Shown here: positions 22,687 to 32,740 of the stretch, piece after piece
Position numbering within the stretch: position 1 is the first letter of the stretch
Layout of the letters: each line of letters starts with the position of its first letter
Assembly (NCBI GenBank): GCA_936450465.1
Contig: OW388296.1
Span: 10,971,867-11,035,866 of the forward strand
From: Gibbula magus
Taxonomy: Eukaryota > Mollusca > Gastropoda > Trochida > Trochidae
Direction: 5' to 3'
Length of the DNA stretch: 64,000 nucleotides
Made by a program: the position numbers and the translations under genes
Notes under the pieces: generated by a model
The model's database searches: none
What the model was told of the DNA's origin: nothing
Seen by the model: the letters and a program-made list of their open reading frames with translations, nothing else

Positions 22687-22721
<35 letters not shown>
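22420..22721 (-). mobile_element. GGTAGCGCTATAG-motif element, copy 2, abutting (TA)n
   Basis: Variants of GGTAGCGCTATAG occur near 22427, 22457, 22493, 22636 and 22665. The end AGGGTAGTTAGT lies next to a TA microsatellite at 22689-22721. This is the reverse-complement counterpart of 283-540. It lies directly upstream of the candidate minus-strand start codon, so it could contribute promoter or 5' UTR sequence. Confidence 0.5.
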
Positions 22722-22724
<3 letters not shown>

Positions 22725-23957
22725 CTATGAACTATGACACTTCAGATGCCTGCAATTTGGATAACAGACAAGAGACTGAGAAAATAACCAAAACAAAACA
22801 GAAATCACGCATTGAATTTTCCTCACCGTCAGAGACTACGGAAGGAAACTTCAAATGTCTGGGTGACTAAGTATTATACTTAAGTTTTACCTTATCAATA
22901 AACCAGTAAATGTCTGAATGTTGAGAATAATCAATAAAATAAGTGTATGAACCTAGCCTGGGGTCAGTGTTAGAGACGTTAAACATTTGATACCCAATAT
23001 TTTAAGTCTGATTAAATTGAGGATGGCAGTACCGGAAGTTCCCGTTGTTTCTGTCCCAGGTTTTCCTTTCGAACTGTAAGGACTTTGATTGAAGACTGGT
23101 TGTAACGTCAACCCACTGTCGATCTGACAGAGTTGGTGGTAAGGACGCGAAACAGGGCACTTTGTTCTGTACTGATGACCTTGGTAGACCTTGAAACTAT
23201 TTCCTGCAGTCTGCACCGTTGGGTTATACGGTTGGCGTTTTGTATTATGTTTGCTAACATCGTGCGTGGAGGGTCATTATTGCTTCATTGAGTATCGCCA
23301 CATGAACCTTACGATGTTGCACCTGCATCATGCCAGGGCATGTTTACATGTCTCAGACGTCAATAACTGCCTCCATCGTCGCACCTCCTCAGAAACTAGG
23401 ACATCAGTGATCGAAGCAATGAAATGCTCAAATCAGCATGATTTCAGAAACAGGGAGCGTTTTTATTTGCCATGCATGAATGTTTTGGCGTTTCGAATAA
23501 AGTTCAATTTCTTTTCAAACGGTAAAGTATTTTTAGAGCTTGCTATTCAGGAACGTATTTTTCAATCTGATTGATAGCTAGTTGTTATAGCTAGTTGTTA
23601 TAGCTAGTTGTTATAGCTAGATGTTATAGCTAGTTGTTATAGCTAGTTGTTATAGCTAGATGTTATAGCTAGTTGTTATATCTACTTTAGTTGTTAAAGC
23701 TAGTTGTTATAGTTAGTTGTTATACTCAGTTTTATCAGAATAGGTATATTGACAGTTGGAAACTGCTACGTGTGATTGCTGGTAAAGATAAGCAAAAACC
23801 AGCACCATTCGTGAACACTAAGTTGATGAGTATTCTAGTCTACTTCAAGCCTTGATATGAACCTCTTAATTTGCTTTAAGTTGTTTGAACTAATATAGGA
23901 ACTGTTAATCTGATACAATAGAGATTGATCCACTTTATAAGTTATTTTATTCCATAG
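22722..23957 (+). other. Upstream region of the EGF/TM gene, exons unresolved
   Basis: The first visible EGF exon needs an upstream exon ending one base into a codon, which I could not place. An open frame (23191-23574) reads CTVGLYGWRFVLCLLTSCVE and then further cysteines. It lies on the right strand but has no clear splice sites, so it is not called as coding. 23005-23030 resembles one end of the Mutator-like family (AGTCTGATTAAA). The 15-bp repeat is listed separately. Confidence 0.35.
23573..23745. repeat. 15-bp minisatellite TAGCTAGTTGTTATA
   Basis: About eleven to twelve units of TAGCTAGTTGTTATA with occasional GTT/GAT changes; the last three units are degraded. Confidence 0.95.
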
Positions 23958-24092
23958 AATGCCACTGTTTCAACAACGAATCTTGCAACTCGACCTCCTG
24001 GGCATGCGCAGAGAACACTTCCTGCGATCCGGATACCCTGAGGTGTACTGGAGGCTGTTTGGCCGGTTGGCATGGAGACAGATGTGATCAAG
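23958..24092 (+). CDS. Exon: EGF-like module of the EGF/TM gene
   Basis: Acceptor TTTATTCCATAG precedes it and donor AAG|GTCGGC follows. It starts two bases before a TGC codon and ends one base into a codon. Eight cysteines include the terminal GWHGDRCDQ typical of EGF-like domains. Confidence 0.75.
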
Positions 24093-27000
24093 GTCGGCAT
24101 GTTTTCGAGATGAAATAATTATACTGCTCTTTTAGCAGAGCCGTCAATAACTCGATAAACACTAGATATGATGAGATGCACTTCTGTAACTAACCAGAAT
24201 ATTGATTGAGAACATATTGACGTTTTGTCTCTGAAATCCCTGATTGTTTTATGATGAGACAGACATGATATTAGACTGTCTATTATATTGAAAGGATGAC
24301 ATCCAGTGCACGCACAGGGGCTGGTACTGCGAATAACATGTACATTGTAGATAGCTGTCAGAGGACGAAGTTTAGTTTTAGTAAAGTGAAGGCGATATTG
24401 GTTAAAATGAGACGGACTAAACATGATTAAAATCTAATACTTGAACAGGTGCAACCTAAAATATAAGGTACCACTCATGATACACAACTTTACATCGTAG
24501 AAATGTAATCCCGGTACTTTTGTTTACAGGGATCTCACCAACAACACCGTCTAACAGAGGTGAGGGTCATTTCTCATTACCCCAGTTGGAATAAGTGACG
24601 TATATTAACATCTGGGCTGCATAGCTTTCACAAGTTCCGAGATTTATACCAGTTTAACTTTCACGTTTCAAATCGTTTATAAGCCAATGGACAAGCACAT
24701 TGTTACTTCTTTATCTTAATTAATTTGAAACGACTAGCTGTTTCTCTTCAAGTCATCAGTGAACGGCACTTCCACCTGCCACGAAGAGCACGATTCATGC
24801 AGTCTGATTAAAAATCGACCTTGTGTCGAGGAATAAAATTTACAATATAATGCATCTAACTGGATACGAACCCCAGATCAGTCAGGCGAGGAAACCTTCG
24901 AACGATAAGAGTTCGTATTCAGGCAGATGAACTATTTACTACTATTCCTCGGAAACGGTCGATTTTAATGAGACTGACGATTCACGACAATGTCCTTCTA
25001 GATAACGTCCACTCATCGGATACATATACAGATCTAGGAATAAACCCAAACTGAGGGCCCTTCCTGGGAAGGAATATCTTCCTCATCGGGCGCACTAATA
25101 CGATTGTCTAATTACTTTACACCCTCTCTTGTATGGAATTAGAAAAAAGGAATAATCGCTGATATAACAATCTCGATATCTTATTATCAATCATATGTTT
25201 TTTCCAGACTCCGCACCTTTGTCTCCGCGTAAGTATAACATCAGTTACGTCACTCAATAACAATACGAATATAACGTTTATTATCTCCGTTTATCATAAC
25301 CATCATGTATTCACACCTGAACGCTAATTGCAAGTTTTATGTGATAGTTTCGGTTGTTCATTGTTTGAATGCCAGAGTTTGTGTCTGATTGTAGAACATC
25401 TGTATAATGCATGACAAGGTTGTGTTTAACGTTTGCTGAAAAGTCTAAATCCGCTCAAATGAGTCGTCGTTGCTTTCGATGTATATATCCTCTAAACTGT
25501 TGTGTTTGTTGATATACTGAATACTGTATGTATATATCCTCTAAACTGTTGTGTTTGTTGATATACTGAGTAATGTATGTATATATCCTCTAAACTGTTG
25601 TGTTTGTTGATATACTGAATACTGTATGTATATATCCTCTAAACTGTTGTGTTTGTTGATATACTGAATAATGTATGTATATATCCTCTAAACTGTTGTG
25701 TTTGTTGATATACTGAATAATGTATGTATATATCCTCTAAACTGTTGTGTTTGTTGATATACTGAATAATGTATGTATATATCCTCTAAACTGTTGTGTT
25801 TGTTGATATACTGAATAATGTATGTATATATCCTCTAAACTGTTGTGTTTGTTGATATACTGAATAATGTATGTATATATCCTCTAAACTGTTGTGTTTG
25901 TTGATATACTGAATAATGTATGTATATATCCTCTAAACTGTTGTGTTTGTTGATATACTGAATAATGTATGTATATATCCTCTAAACTGTTGTGTTTGTT
26001 GATATACTGAATACTGTATGTATATATCCTCTAAACTGTTGTGTTTGTTGATATACTGAATACTGTATGTATATATCCTCTAAACTGTTGTGTTTGTTGA
26101 TATACTGAATAATGTATGTATATATTCGGTCTCTAGGTATTTTTAACAATTTCAAAGTGAAGTTTTCTATTTATCAATGTTTAACTATTCCATACATGCA
26201 TTGGTCTGTTTCAGGCGACATCGCTATCCTGATCTTAACTCTGCTGTTTGTCGGCAGTCTCGCTGTCAACATATTCATAGTCGTCAGGTGTGTGTATGTC
26301 TCACTTTATTCACACAATTTTCGACAGCATCCATTAAGCCAACCTCCCTCGCAATCCATAACTCGCACCATTTTCTATAAATTGCTGATATGTTTGCTGC
26401 ATTTTCAAACTTTTCCGTGTCAGCGTAGCAGAGCACACTATGAAGTTCAGATGTAGCGCGCCGCTTCGGTAGCAAAAAAAGCTCGGAAATGCAGCAAGGC
26501 TTAAATAAACCAGTTAGGGAAACTAGCTTGAGTTACGACTTGTGAGGTAAGTTGTCATTAAACATACACTGCCGGTGCTAGATCAGGCCCGTTTACACTG
26601 TGCGATCTGTTGTTACAACTTGTATCCTCAACATCAGTACCTACATTTCTTGTTAGAACTGGAGTTGAATACAACTAACTTGTGGCTACATATCGATTTT
26701 AGACATTTGTTTAGAGGTAAAAGAAGCGTTTGCCTACATGCAAGCGCTCGTAAAAGTATTTTGTGTAGTAAGGTGTTAAACAGATTTTTGAAATTGTAAA
26801 GTTTTTCGATCACTAAATTAAATCTCAATTCACCGATTTATATCGGAACATTGATAAACATGTAACTTTATCATATGTTCTCTGTCTGGGATGAGCTAAA
26901 GATTCTAACTAACAAGTCCTATTGTTGGACTGCTTCTCAATTGCCGTAAATATGACGTTTCGGTATAGATGGTATATACCGTGTGAGAATATCTTCTCTA

Positions 27001-29947
27001 GAAAGTCGCATACATTACAGCTGCGAAATTGAATTTCAATCTTGTTCATCGTACTAACTTTCGGTGTTTCACTTAAGACAGGTACACACACGACAGTTTC
27101 TTCCGATCTTAGTGTCGAGGGGGACGAGATCTCATTTCAATCAGTTTTGAGTTGTTGTTTTGTTGCAGGAAGGTCCGAAGTCACTGGGCTCTCTCCGCTC
27201 CAGTCAAGTCGTACGACGTGGCGCGGTACAAACCGGAAGAGGACGGCCAGGTCAACTTGACCCGAGACGGGTCTCTGTCATCCCTCGACTACCAGCCTTC
27301 CGCTATACTGTCCGGACTTCCGGGCGAGGAGTACGAGTTCGTGGAACCGGAAGCAGTGACCTATATCCGGAACTCCCGAGGTCCGCCGCCTATTCCCACT
27401 AAGGTCGAGCGGCCGCAGAGTAGATTGAGCCGAGGAGAAGATCCACGGTCACAACCGGAAGTGCGACAGACAGGACCGACAGACGTCGGCGTCGACTCGC
27501 TGCATCAAGTCGAACAGGGAGCGGGGCCACTTGAGAACATTTCTGATGTGGCAGAGTCAGGCGAGTACAGCTTTATTCACTCAGGTGCACATGGGCCGGG
27601 AGCTTATGTAAGAAACGATCAGCGGAGTCAACAGCCTCCCCCAGGTAGCCAGAGACAAGATGCACCGCTTCGCCCACCAAGACGTTCCAAGAAATCAGAA
27701 CCTACACGCGAGGACACAGACGCAGGGGAGAATAATGTTGCATATCGTCGTGACTCTGAAGATGTATCAGGGCGGAGATTTTCCGAAACCTCGGAGGGAA
27801 TGAAGAAACGGCGCTCTGGGGTGTACACGGCACCGGAAGACGGTTTAGCATATTCAGGAAGTGAATATGCTGGATCATCCGGCGATGAGGATGAATCATA
27901 CGAGAAGTACCAACGCGCACTCTTAAAAGCAGGAGTGCAGACTAGAGAGGAGACGAGCGGGAATGCTGATGACGACAGCGACCCCTATGAGAATGAAGAC
28001 TTTATGGACAAACTGTACAGACAACGTGCTGACAGACGAAGAGCGGAACTTGAAACGGGCGATGCGACCGTTCAAGAACCCGAAGACGATACCGACCTGT
28101 ATGAGAACGAAGAAAATTTGGAGAATTACATAGAACGAGCGCGTGCCCGGGAGGCAATGAGGAGACGCGAAGAGAAAACTGATGTGTCTCGTGAAGAGGA
28201 TCAAGACGATAGTGACTTGTATGAGAACGAAGAAAATTTGGACACCTACAGAGAACGAGCTCGTGCCCGGGAAGCGATGAGGAGACGCGAAGAGACTACC
28301 GATGTGTCTCATGTAGAGGATCAAGACGATAGTGACCCGTATGAAGACTACGCTGACATGGAACAGATGTACAGACAAAAGATTACAGAGAAGCAGAAAG
28401 TAGCAGAAGTTGAAACTGACGAGGTTAGTCGTAAATATGAGGAAGATGACAGCGACCCTTATGAAAACGACGAGGATATGGAGGAGATGTACAGACAACG
28501 CGCGCAACAAAGGTTGAACGAGAAACTAGAAAAGGATGAAATCGAAAGTGAAATTGACGAGACAAACCGTGGGTATGAGGATGATAGCGACCCTTATGAG
28601 AACGAAGATTTCTTGGAAAAATTGTACAAAGAGCGAACTAGTCAAATGTCAACGAAGGGTGACGATGATCAAAATATTCATGAAGATAATGGTCAAGATG
28701 AAGAAGATGAATTGTATGAAAACGAGGACTTCATTGACCAGATGTCTAGAAGACGGGAAGAAAGAAAGTTGGACAAGCAACACTCGATGACGTTTGACTT
28801 GAATAGCGCCAACAAATCTGATGGTTACTCGAAAGTAATACGACGGCACTTTGAGGGTTCGAAACCAACCCCTGTCCCCAGTGGGCTGCCACTATACGGG
28901 ACTAGCGAGCGACTGAACACAATCTGTGACGAGGAGGGGGAGAGGGTACAGATGGGACTTCTTGGTGGAGCACAGGATCAGGATGAAATGAGGGAAGAGG
29001 AAGGAGATCAACCCTTCCATTTCGAAAGTACTTTGCCGTCTGATCATCATTATGGACAGGAGATGCACAGGGAGGAAGGGAGCGATAGGGAAGGGGAGAA
29101 TGAACACCTTGATAACGAAGAAAGTTTCTCTACCCAACCTGCGTTCAACGATGAACTAAGAGTACTCGGAAATAACCCACATGAACTCTGGGATATTCCC
29201 GACACAGCTGCCGATATGGAACAAATGTGTGGGCAGGTTCAGACTGAAGGTTATGACTTTACTCAAGAACAATATGAAAGGGATGATGAGGTTGTAAGCA
29301 AGGATCATGATACCAACTGGGAAGGGTTCAACGACAGACCTACACGTCCAAGTAATCTTCCTGTTAACCCAATCTTGCCCAATAATGAGATCTCATCGCA
29401 AAGTGGTACAGACAATGTCTGGCCACAAAGCCCAAGAGGTGCTTCAGAAAATGTCTGGCAACGAAATCCAAGCAGTGATACAGAAAATAGCTGGCCACAA
29501 AGTCAAAGCAGTGATACAGAAAATGTCTGGCCAAAGAGTTCAAGCAGTGATACAGATAATGCTTGGCTACAAAGTCCAAGCAATAATACAGAAACTGCCT
29601 GGGAACGAAGTCCAATGAATGATACAGAAAATGTCTGGACACAAAGCCCAAGCAGTGATACAGAAAATGCCTGGCCACAAAGTCCTACCAGTGATACTGA
29701 AAAATCATTACCTGAAAATCAGACAACCGATATTGGTTTTGAAGAAAACTTTGTCACAAACGTGACCAAACGGAGAGAGAACCCCGAAAGTAGGCACGCG
29801 CAATTCCGGTGGTCAGTGAGCGAGACAGAGGAGGAAGGTCAGCGGTCAGGCAATGATCTGGACGGGTGGTCGCGTGCACTGGACATTCACCCCAGTAGTG
29901 AGTCACCCGTGCAGTTCGAGTCCGACAACGAAGAGTTTGATGCGTGA
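23958..29947 (+). CDS. Single-pass membrane protein: EGF-like ectodomain, TM, acidic tail with repeated YEN motifs (5' end missing)
   Basis: Five exons join without a phase conflict: 23958-24092, 24530-24559, 25207-25227, 26215-26287 and 27169-29947. They encode an eight-cysteine EGF/laminin-EGF-like module (CHCFNNESCNSTSWAC through GGCLAGWHGDRC), a short Ser/Pro stalk (GISPTTPSNRDSAPLSPR), a TM helix (DIAILILTLLFVGSLAVNIF) followed by RK, and a 925-residue cytoplasmic tail. The tail has SH3-type proline motifs (GPPPIPTK, LRPPRRSK), seven acidic repeats with a DDSDPYENED-type core, and about ten 12-residue SSDTENVWPQSP repeats. YEN fits the pYxN consensus bound by Grb2-family SH2 domains, so an adaptor-docking receptor is my inference. 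Architecture recalls MEGF/Draper-type receptors, but only one EGF module is visible. Upstream exons and signal peptide are not identified. Confidence 0.75.
24530..24559 (+). CDS. Exon (30 nt): stalk of the EGF/TM gene
   Basis: Acceptor TTTTGTTTACAG, donor GAG|GTGAGG. It encodes GISPTTPSNR in phase with both neighbours. Confidence 0.65.
24800..24976. mobile_element. Mutator-like MITE, copy 2 (177 bp, internally deleted)
   Basis: CAGTCTGATTAAAAATCGACC opens and GGTCGATTTTAATGAGACTG closes it. Flanks ACGATTCATG and ACGATTCACG match at nine of ten bases. It lies in an intron of the EGF/TM gene. Confidence 0.85.
25207..25227 (+). CDS. Micro-exon (21 nt): juxtamembrane stalk of the EGF/TM gene
   Basis: Acceptor TGTTTTTTCCAG, donor CGC|GTAAGT. 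It encodes DSAPLSPR with the flanking split codons; phase agrees on both sides. Confidence 0.6.
25481..26125 (+). repeat. 49-bp minisatellite, about 13 units
   Basis: Units of exact period 49 bp begin GTATATATCCTCTAAACTGT at 25481, 25530, 25579 and so on. Variation is almost confined to GAATACTG/GAATAATG/GAGTAATG. It fills two thirds of the intron between the juxtamembrane and TM exons. Confidence 0.97.
26215..26287 (+). CDS. Exon: transmembrane helix of the EGF/TM gene
   Basis: Acceptor CTGTTTCAG, donor CAG|GTGTGT. It encodes DIAILILTLLFVGSLAVNIF and IVV, ending two bases into an arginine codon completed by the next exon. Confidence 0.75.
27169..29947 (+). CDS. Last exon: 925-residue acidic cytoplasmic tail of the EGF/TM gene
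   Basis: Acceptor TTTTGTTGCAG at 27168; stop TGA at 29945-29947. The open frame extends 17 bases upstream, but the splice junction restores VVRKVRSHW directly after the TM helix, a normal stop-transfer sequence. Putative phospho-tyrosine sites near the membrane include EYEFVEP, VTYIRN and GEYSFI. The acidic YEN repeats are at 27970-28785 and the Trp/Ser repeats at 29398-29705. Long open frames on the opposite strand (e.g. 27923-28510) are shadows of the biased composition. Confidence 0.85.
27970..28785 (+). other. Seven acidic YEN-type repeats in the receptor tail
   Basis: Tyrosine cores in order: DPYENEDF, DLYENEEN, DLYENEEN, DPYEDYAD, DPYENDED, DPYENEDF, ELYENEDF. Each is preceded by Asp/Ser-rich residues and followed by a basic helical stretch such as LYRQRADRRR or RARAREAMRRREE. 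Six of seven keep Asn at +2 from Tyr. Confidence 0.9.
29398..29705 (+). repeat. 36-bp coding repeat (12-residue Trp/Ser repeats)
   Basis: About ten in-frame units resembling SSDTENVWPQSP with indel-free spacing. Function is unknown. Confidence 0.9.
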
Positions 29948-31330
29948 TTACCTCTTTTATTCTTTCTTTATTTTTCTCATTGACACAATTCGACTGTTTT
30001 CACGACACCTGTGATTCCCTTTACTGACAGATAGAGTCGAACCCAGACTAAACCGATATGCTAACTGAATGACAGTATACCTTTTTTGGGGTGAATCAGG
30101 CCGTGAGTAGTAATATAACGATTTATTTAAAGCAAGACTTTACTGAGCACGTCTTGAATACATAGCTGAGTTGTAAAGCAGAACAGTTGAAGCACGGACT
30201 GAGTTATTTCCTTGGTGAGCCATGTGACTGTAGCGTCATGAGGGGACCTATTTAAGAGTGGGTTCACGTCGCAGATGACAGGTTAAGATGTCAATTGAAT
30301 GTTGACTGATGTGTATGAGATGAAGGAGGCGTGTGTCTCTGTGAGAGCTGCCACACAACAGACTGGATGTGCTCATGGGTTTCAGCAAGTGCGTCCATTG
30401 TGCATCCATTGTGAATGTGTAATAACGATGGTTTTCCATTCTCTCACATTATTGTTAAGTCCAGTAAACACTTTGTTAAACACCCCTGGTACCATGTGGC
30501 TTTCTCTTGTTCGACGTATCAGTATTTTTATTTGATGCAATCTAGTGTTGTTAATCTATCAGTGACGTCTTTCAAACCGAGTCAAAAAGGGTTCTAGAGC
30601 ATTTGCCTTATGAGAACAAATCAACCATGTTATAGAAATATACAAGATAAATTTTCACTCGCCAGAAATAAATCGAGGGACATCAGTGTAGTGTAACATA
30701 CGACATGTGGGAAGATTCTAATAAGCTCTACTAAAAGAGAATGTGGCGGTTTCAGAAGAAACACAAACAATCGATATGACACTGACACACACTTACACCT
30801 GGTGACGAATTGGTGGCCACATAAACTCATAAGATGGTGTATATATTTGGTTAATGATCATATTTTCATGTAATATATATCCGTGTTCAATGTTAAACAT
30901 ACTTCTTGTTTGTCATTGATGTGCTTATAAATGGATAAAAACACATATTGTGGCTAGTTTTCGTATATATGTTTACGTATGAATTGTTTTTGGCATACAA
31001 TGCTGTTAACAACTTAAGAGTTTTCCTCTGTTGAAAACGATTGTGTTGATCACTTACCTTGTCACAATAATTATGAACATGAATCCTGAACAGAGTAAGA
31101 GACATCAGGATGAATCATGTTGAATATAAATAAACGAACTGAAAAGAGTCATTTTAAATTCCCCCTGGCTGCTCAATGACTACTTGCAGAGGTAGGCTCT
31201 CCTGTCCGTCTACCGGCAAGTGCATTGATGGTTTGGTGATGCGTTTTTCACGTCAAGCGGCGTATGGTTAATACAGTGAGCTTTAAAGGGTACGGAGGTG
31301 GGAGAGCTTTAGAGGGGTACGGGTTGAGAC
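29948..31330. other. 3' flank/UTR of the EGF/TM gene; nothing else recognised
   Basis: AT-rich without coding. Possible AATAAA signals occur near 30667 and 31129, and I cannot say which is used. Confidence 0.4.
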
Positions 31331-31552
31331 AACTTCCAAACGCAAGGCATAGCTCTTGACAGTCTGCATTACTGGCTGATTTAAGCCTAGCGGTATTTCT
31401 CTCGCTTTGTTGTGTCAAGATAGTGAATCGCTGCACCTGAAATGCATAGCGGTCCTGGATTTCTAAACACGGATTTTTAAAGGAAATATAGCAAGGCCTA
31501 AATCAGCCAGTAATGGAGTGTGGCAAGAATTATGCCTTGCATTGGGAAGTTG
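31331..31552. mobile_element. 222-bp long-TIR MITE (second copy at 17476-17684)
   Basis: CAACTTCCAAACGCAAGGCA and TGCCTTGCATTGGGAAGTTG are inverted ends, with TIRs of roughly 65 bp that include CATTACTGGCTGATTTA. GGGTTGAG occurs on both sides as an 8-9 bp target duplication. The ends are better preserved than in the other copy. Confidence 0.85.
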
Positions 31553-32526
31553 GGGTTGAGGGAGCTTTATAGGGTACGGGGTGGCATGATAGTCTGTGCT
31601 GTGAGTGGGATGACGATCACATCCAGTCGAGACCATTTTCTCTGGGAGCGCCTGTGGACACTCGAGGACAGATTAAGTTGCTCATGCCTTTCATCTCCGA
31701 TCGATCCCAGCACATCTCTTTGATGGATCACAGTTCTCTCCTTCAAGCAAATTGGTATTTGAAAGGCAACTATTGGGTTGCACTTATTGCAAATATGCTA
31801 CAGGGATATCTTAACATCCATGAAAATAGTTAAATTTATTGCGAAATCATTTTAGTTCGAAGTGAGAGGAAAATGAGACGTCTTTACTTCAGAATTATGT
31901 ATTCAAAACGGCAAAACAACAATGATAAACCTTGGTTTATTGTTAACCATTATACATTGTGATACCGTTTCACTGTCCATCAGTGCAGTTATCAATTCAT
32001 TGACAATACAAAACATATCCATATTTTCCTTTGAATAAATAGTTTAAATTTACTTTAGCAAGAATTGAAAATATAAGTTTAGATAATGTAACAGATCATC
32101 TTATTTTTTCAATGGACATTGAGACCGAGGTATTTAGTAGGATTGAAGTTATATTTTGGATGTAATTTTGATTAGCATACCATTCACTCTCAAATTAACC
32201 TCTCCTCAAAATCTCCCGTCTCACTGCCCCTTTAAGAAACAAAAAAACTTTGTCGTCAGAGCTTAATCATTGAGGATATGATACATGTGTCTCTGTTATT
32301 CGCTGATCATATTCTAATTTTATAAATATTACTGACAATATGTTTTATAAGCTGATCAATTGTTTCACAAAATACTCTCATCGCACCAATACCCATTGAT
32401 CAAATGAACACGCGTATTCCATTAAAATGACCTAGAAATATAACATTTGCTGACTAAAGCGATATGCGATATGCAATGAAATGGCGCCCTGTTGACAGCT
32501 CACACATGGTTGTTGACGACTCACAG
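31553..32526. other. No feature recognised
   Basis: No exon or repeat recognised. It may hold the distal 3' UTR and polyadenylation site of the minus-strand GPCR gene. Confidence 0.4.
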
Positions 32527-32690
32527 GTTGTTGTTGTTGTTGTTGTTGTTGTTGTTGGAGACGAAGTGAGCAGATGGAGATAGTTTCGACGACTCACTGG
32601 TTGTTGTTGTTGTTGTTGTTGTTGGAGACGAACTGAGCAGATGGAGATAGTTTTGACGACTCACTGGTTGTTGTTGTCGGAGAAGGACTG
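32527..32690. repeat. (GTT)n embedded in a short tandem repeat
   Basis: Runs of GTT of decreasing length (about 9, 7 and 4 units). The spacer GGAGACGAA.TGAGCAGATGG followed by AGATAGTTT.GACGACTCAC is repeated, with a degraded third copy. Confidence 0.9.
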
Positions 32691-32740
32691 AGAAAACGAG
32701 GTGAATTTTTACGGCTTCCACGTGGTTGTTGTGGCTTGTT

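Noticed and set aside
23191..23574. 127-codon frame as an upstream exon of the EGF/TM gene
   Set aside because: Its start is not an ATG, cysteine spacing does not match EGF, and no donor gives the required phase into 23958. Left unassigned.
27923..28510. 195-codon open frame on the minus strand
   Set aside because: Antisense shadow of the acidic receptor tail: GAA/GAC-rich codons read in reverse give Phe/Val/Leu-rich frames without stops.
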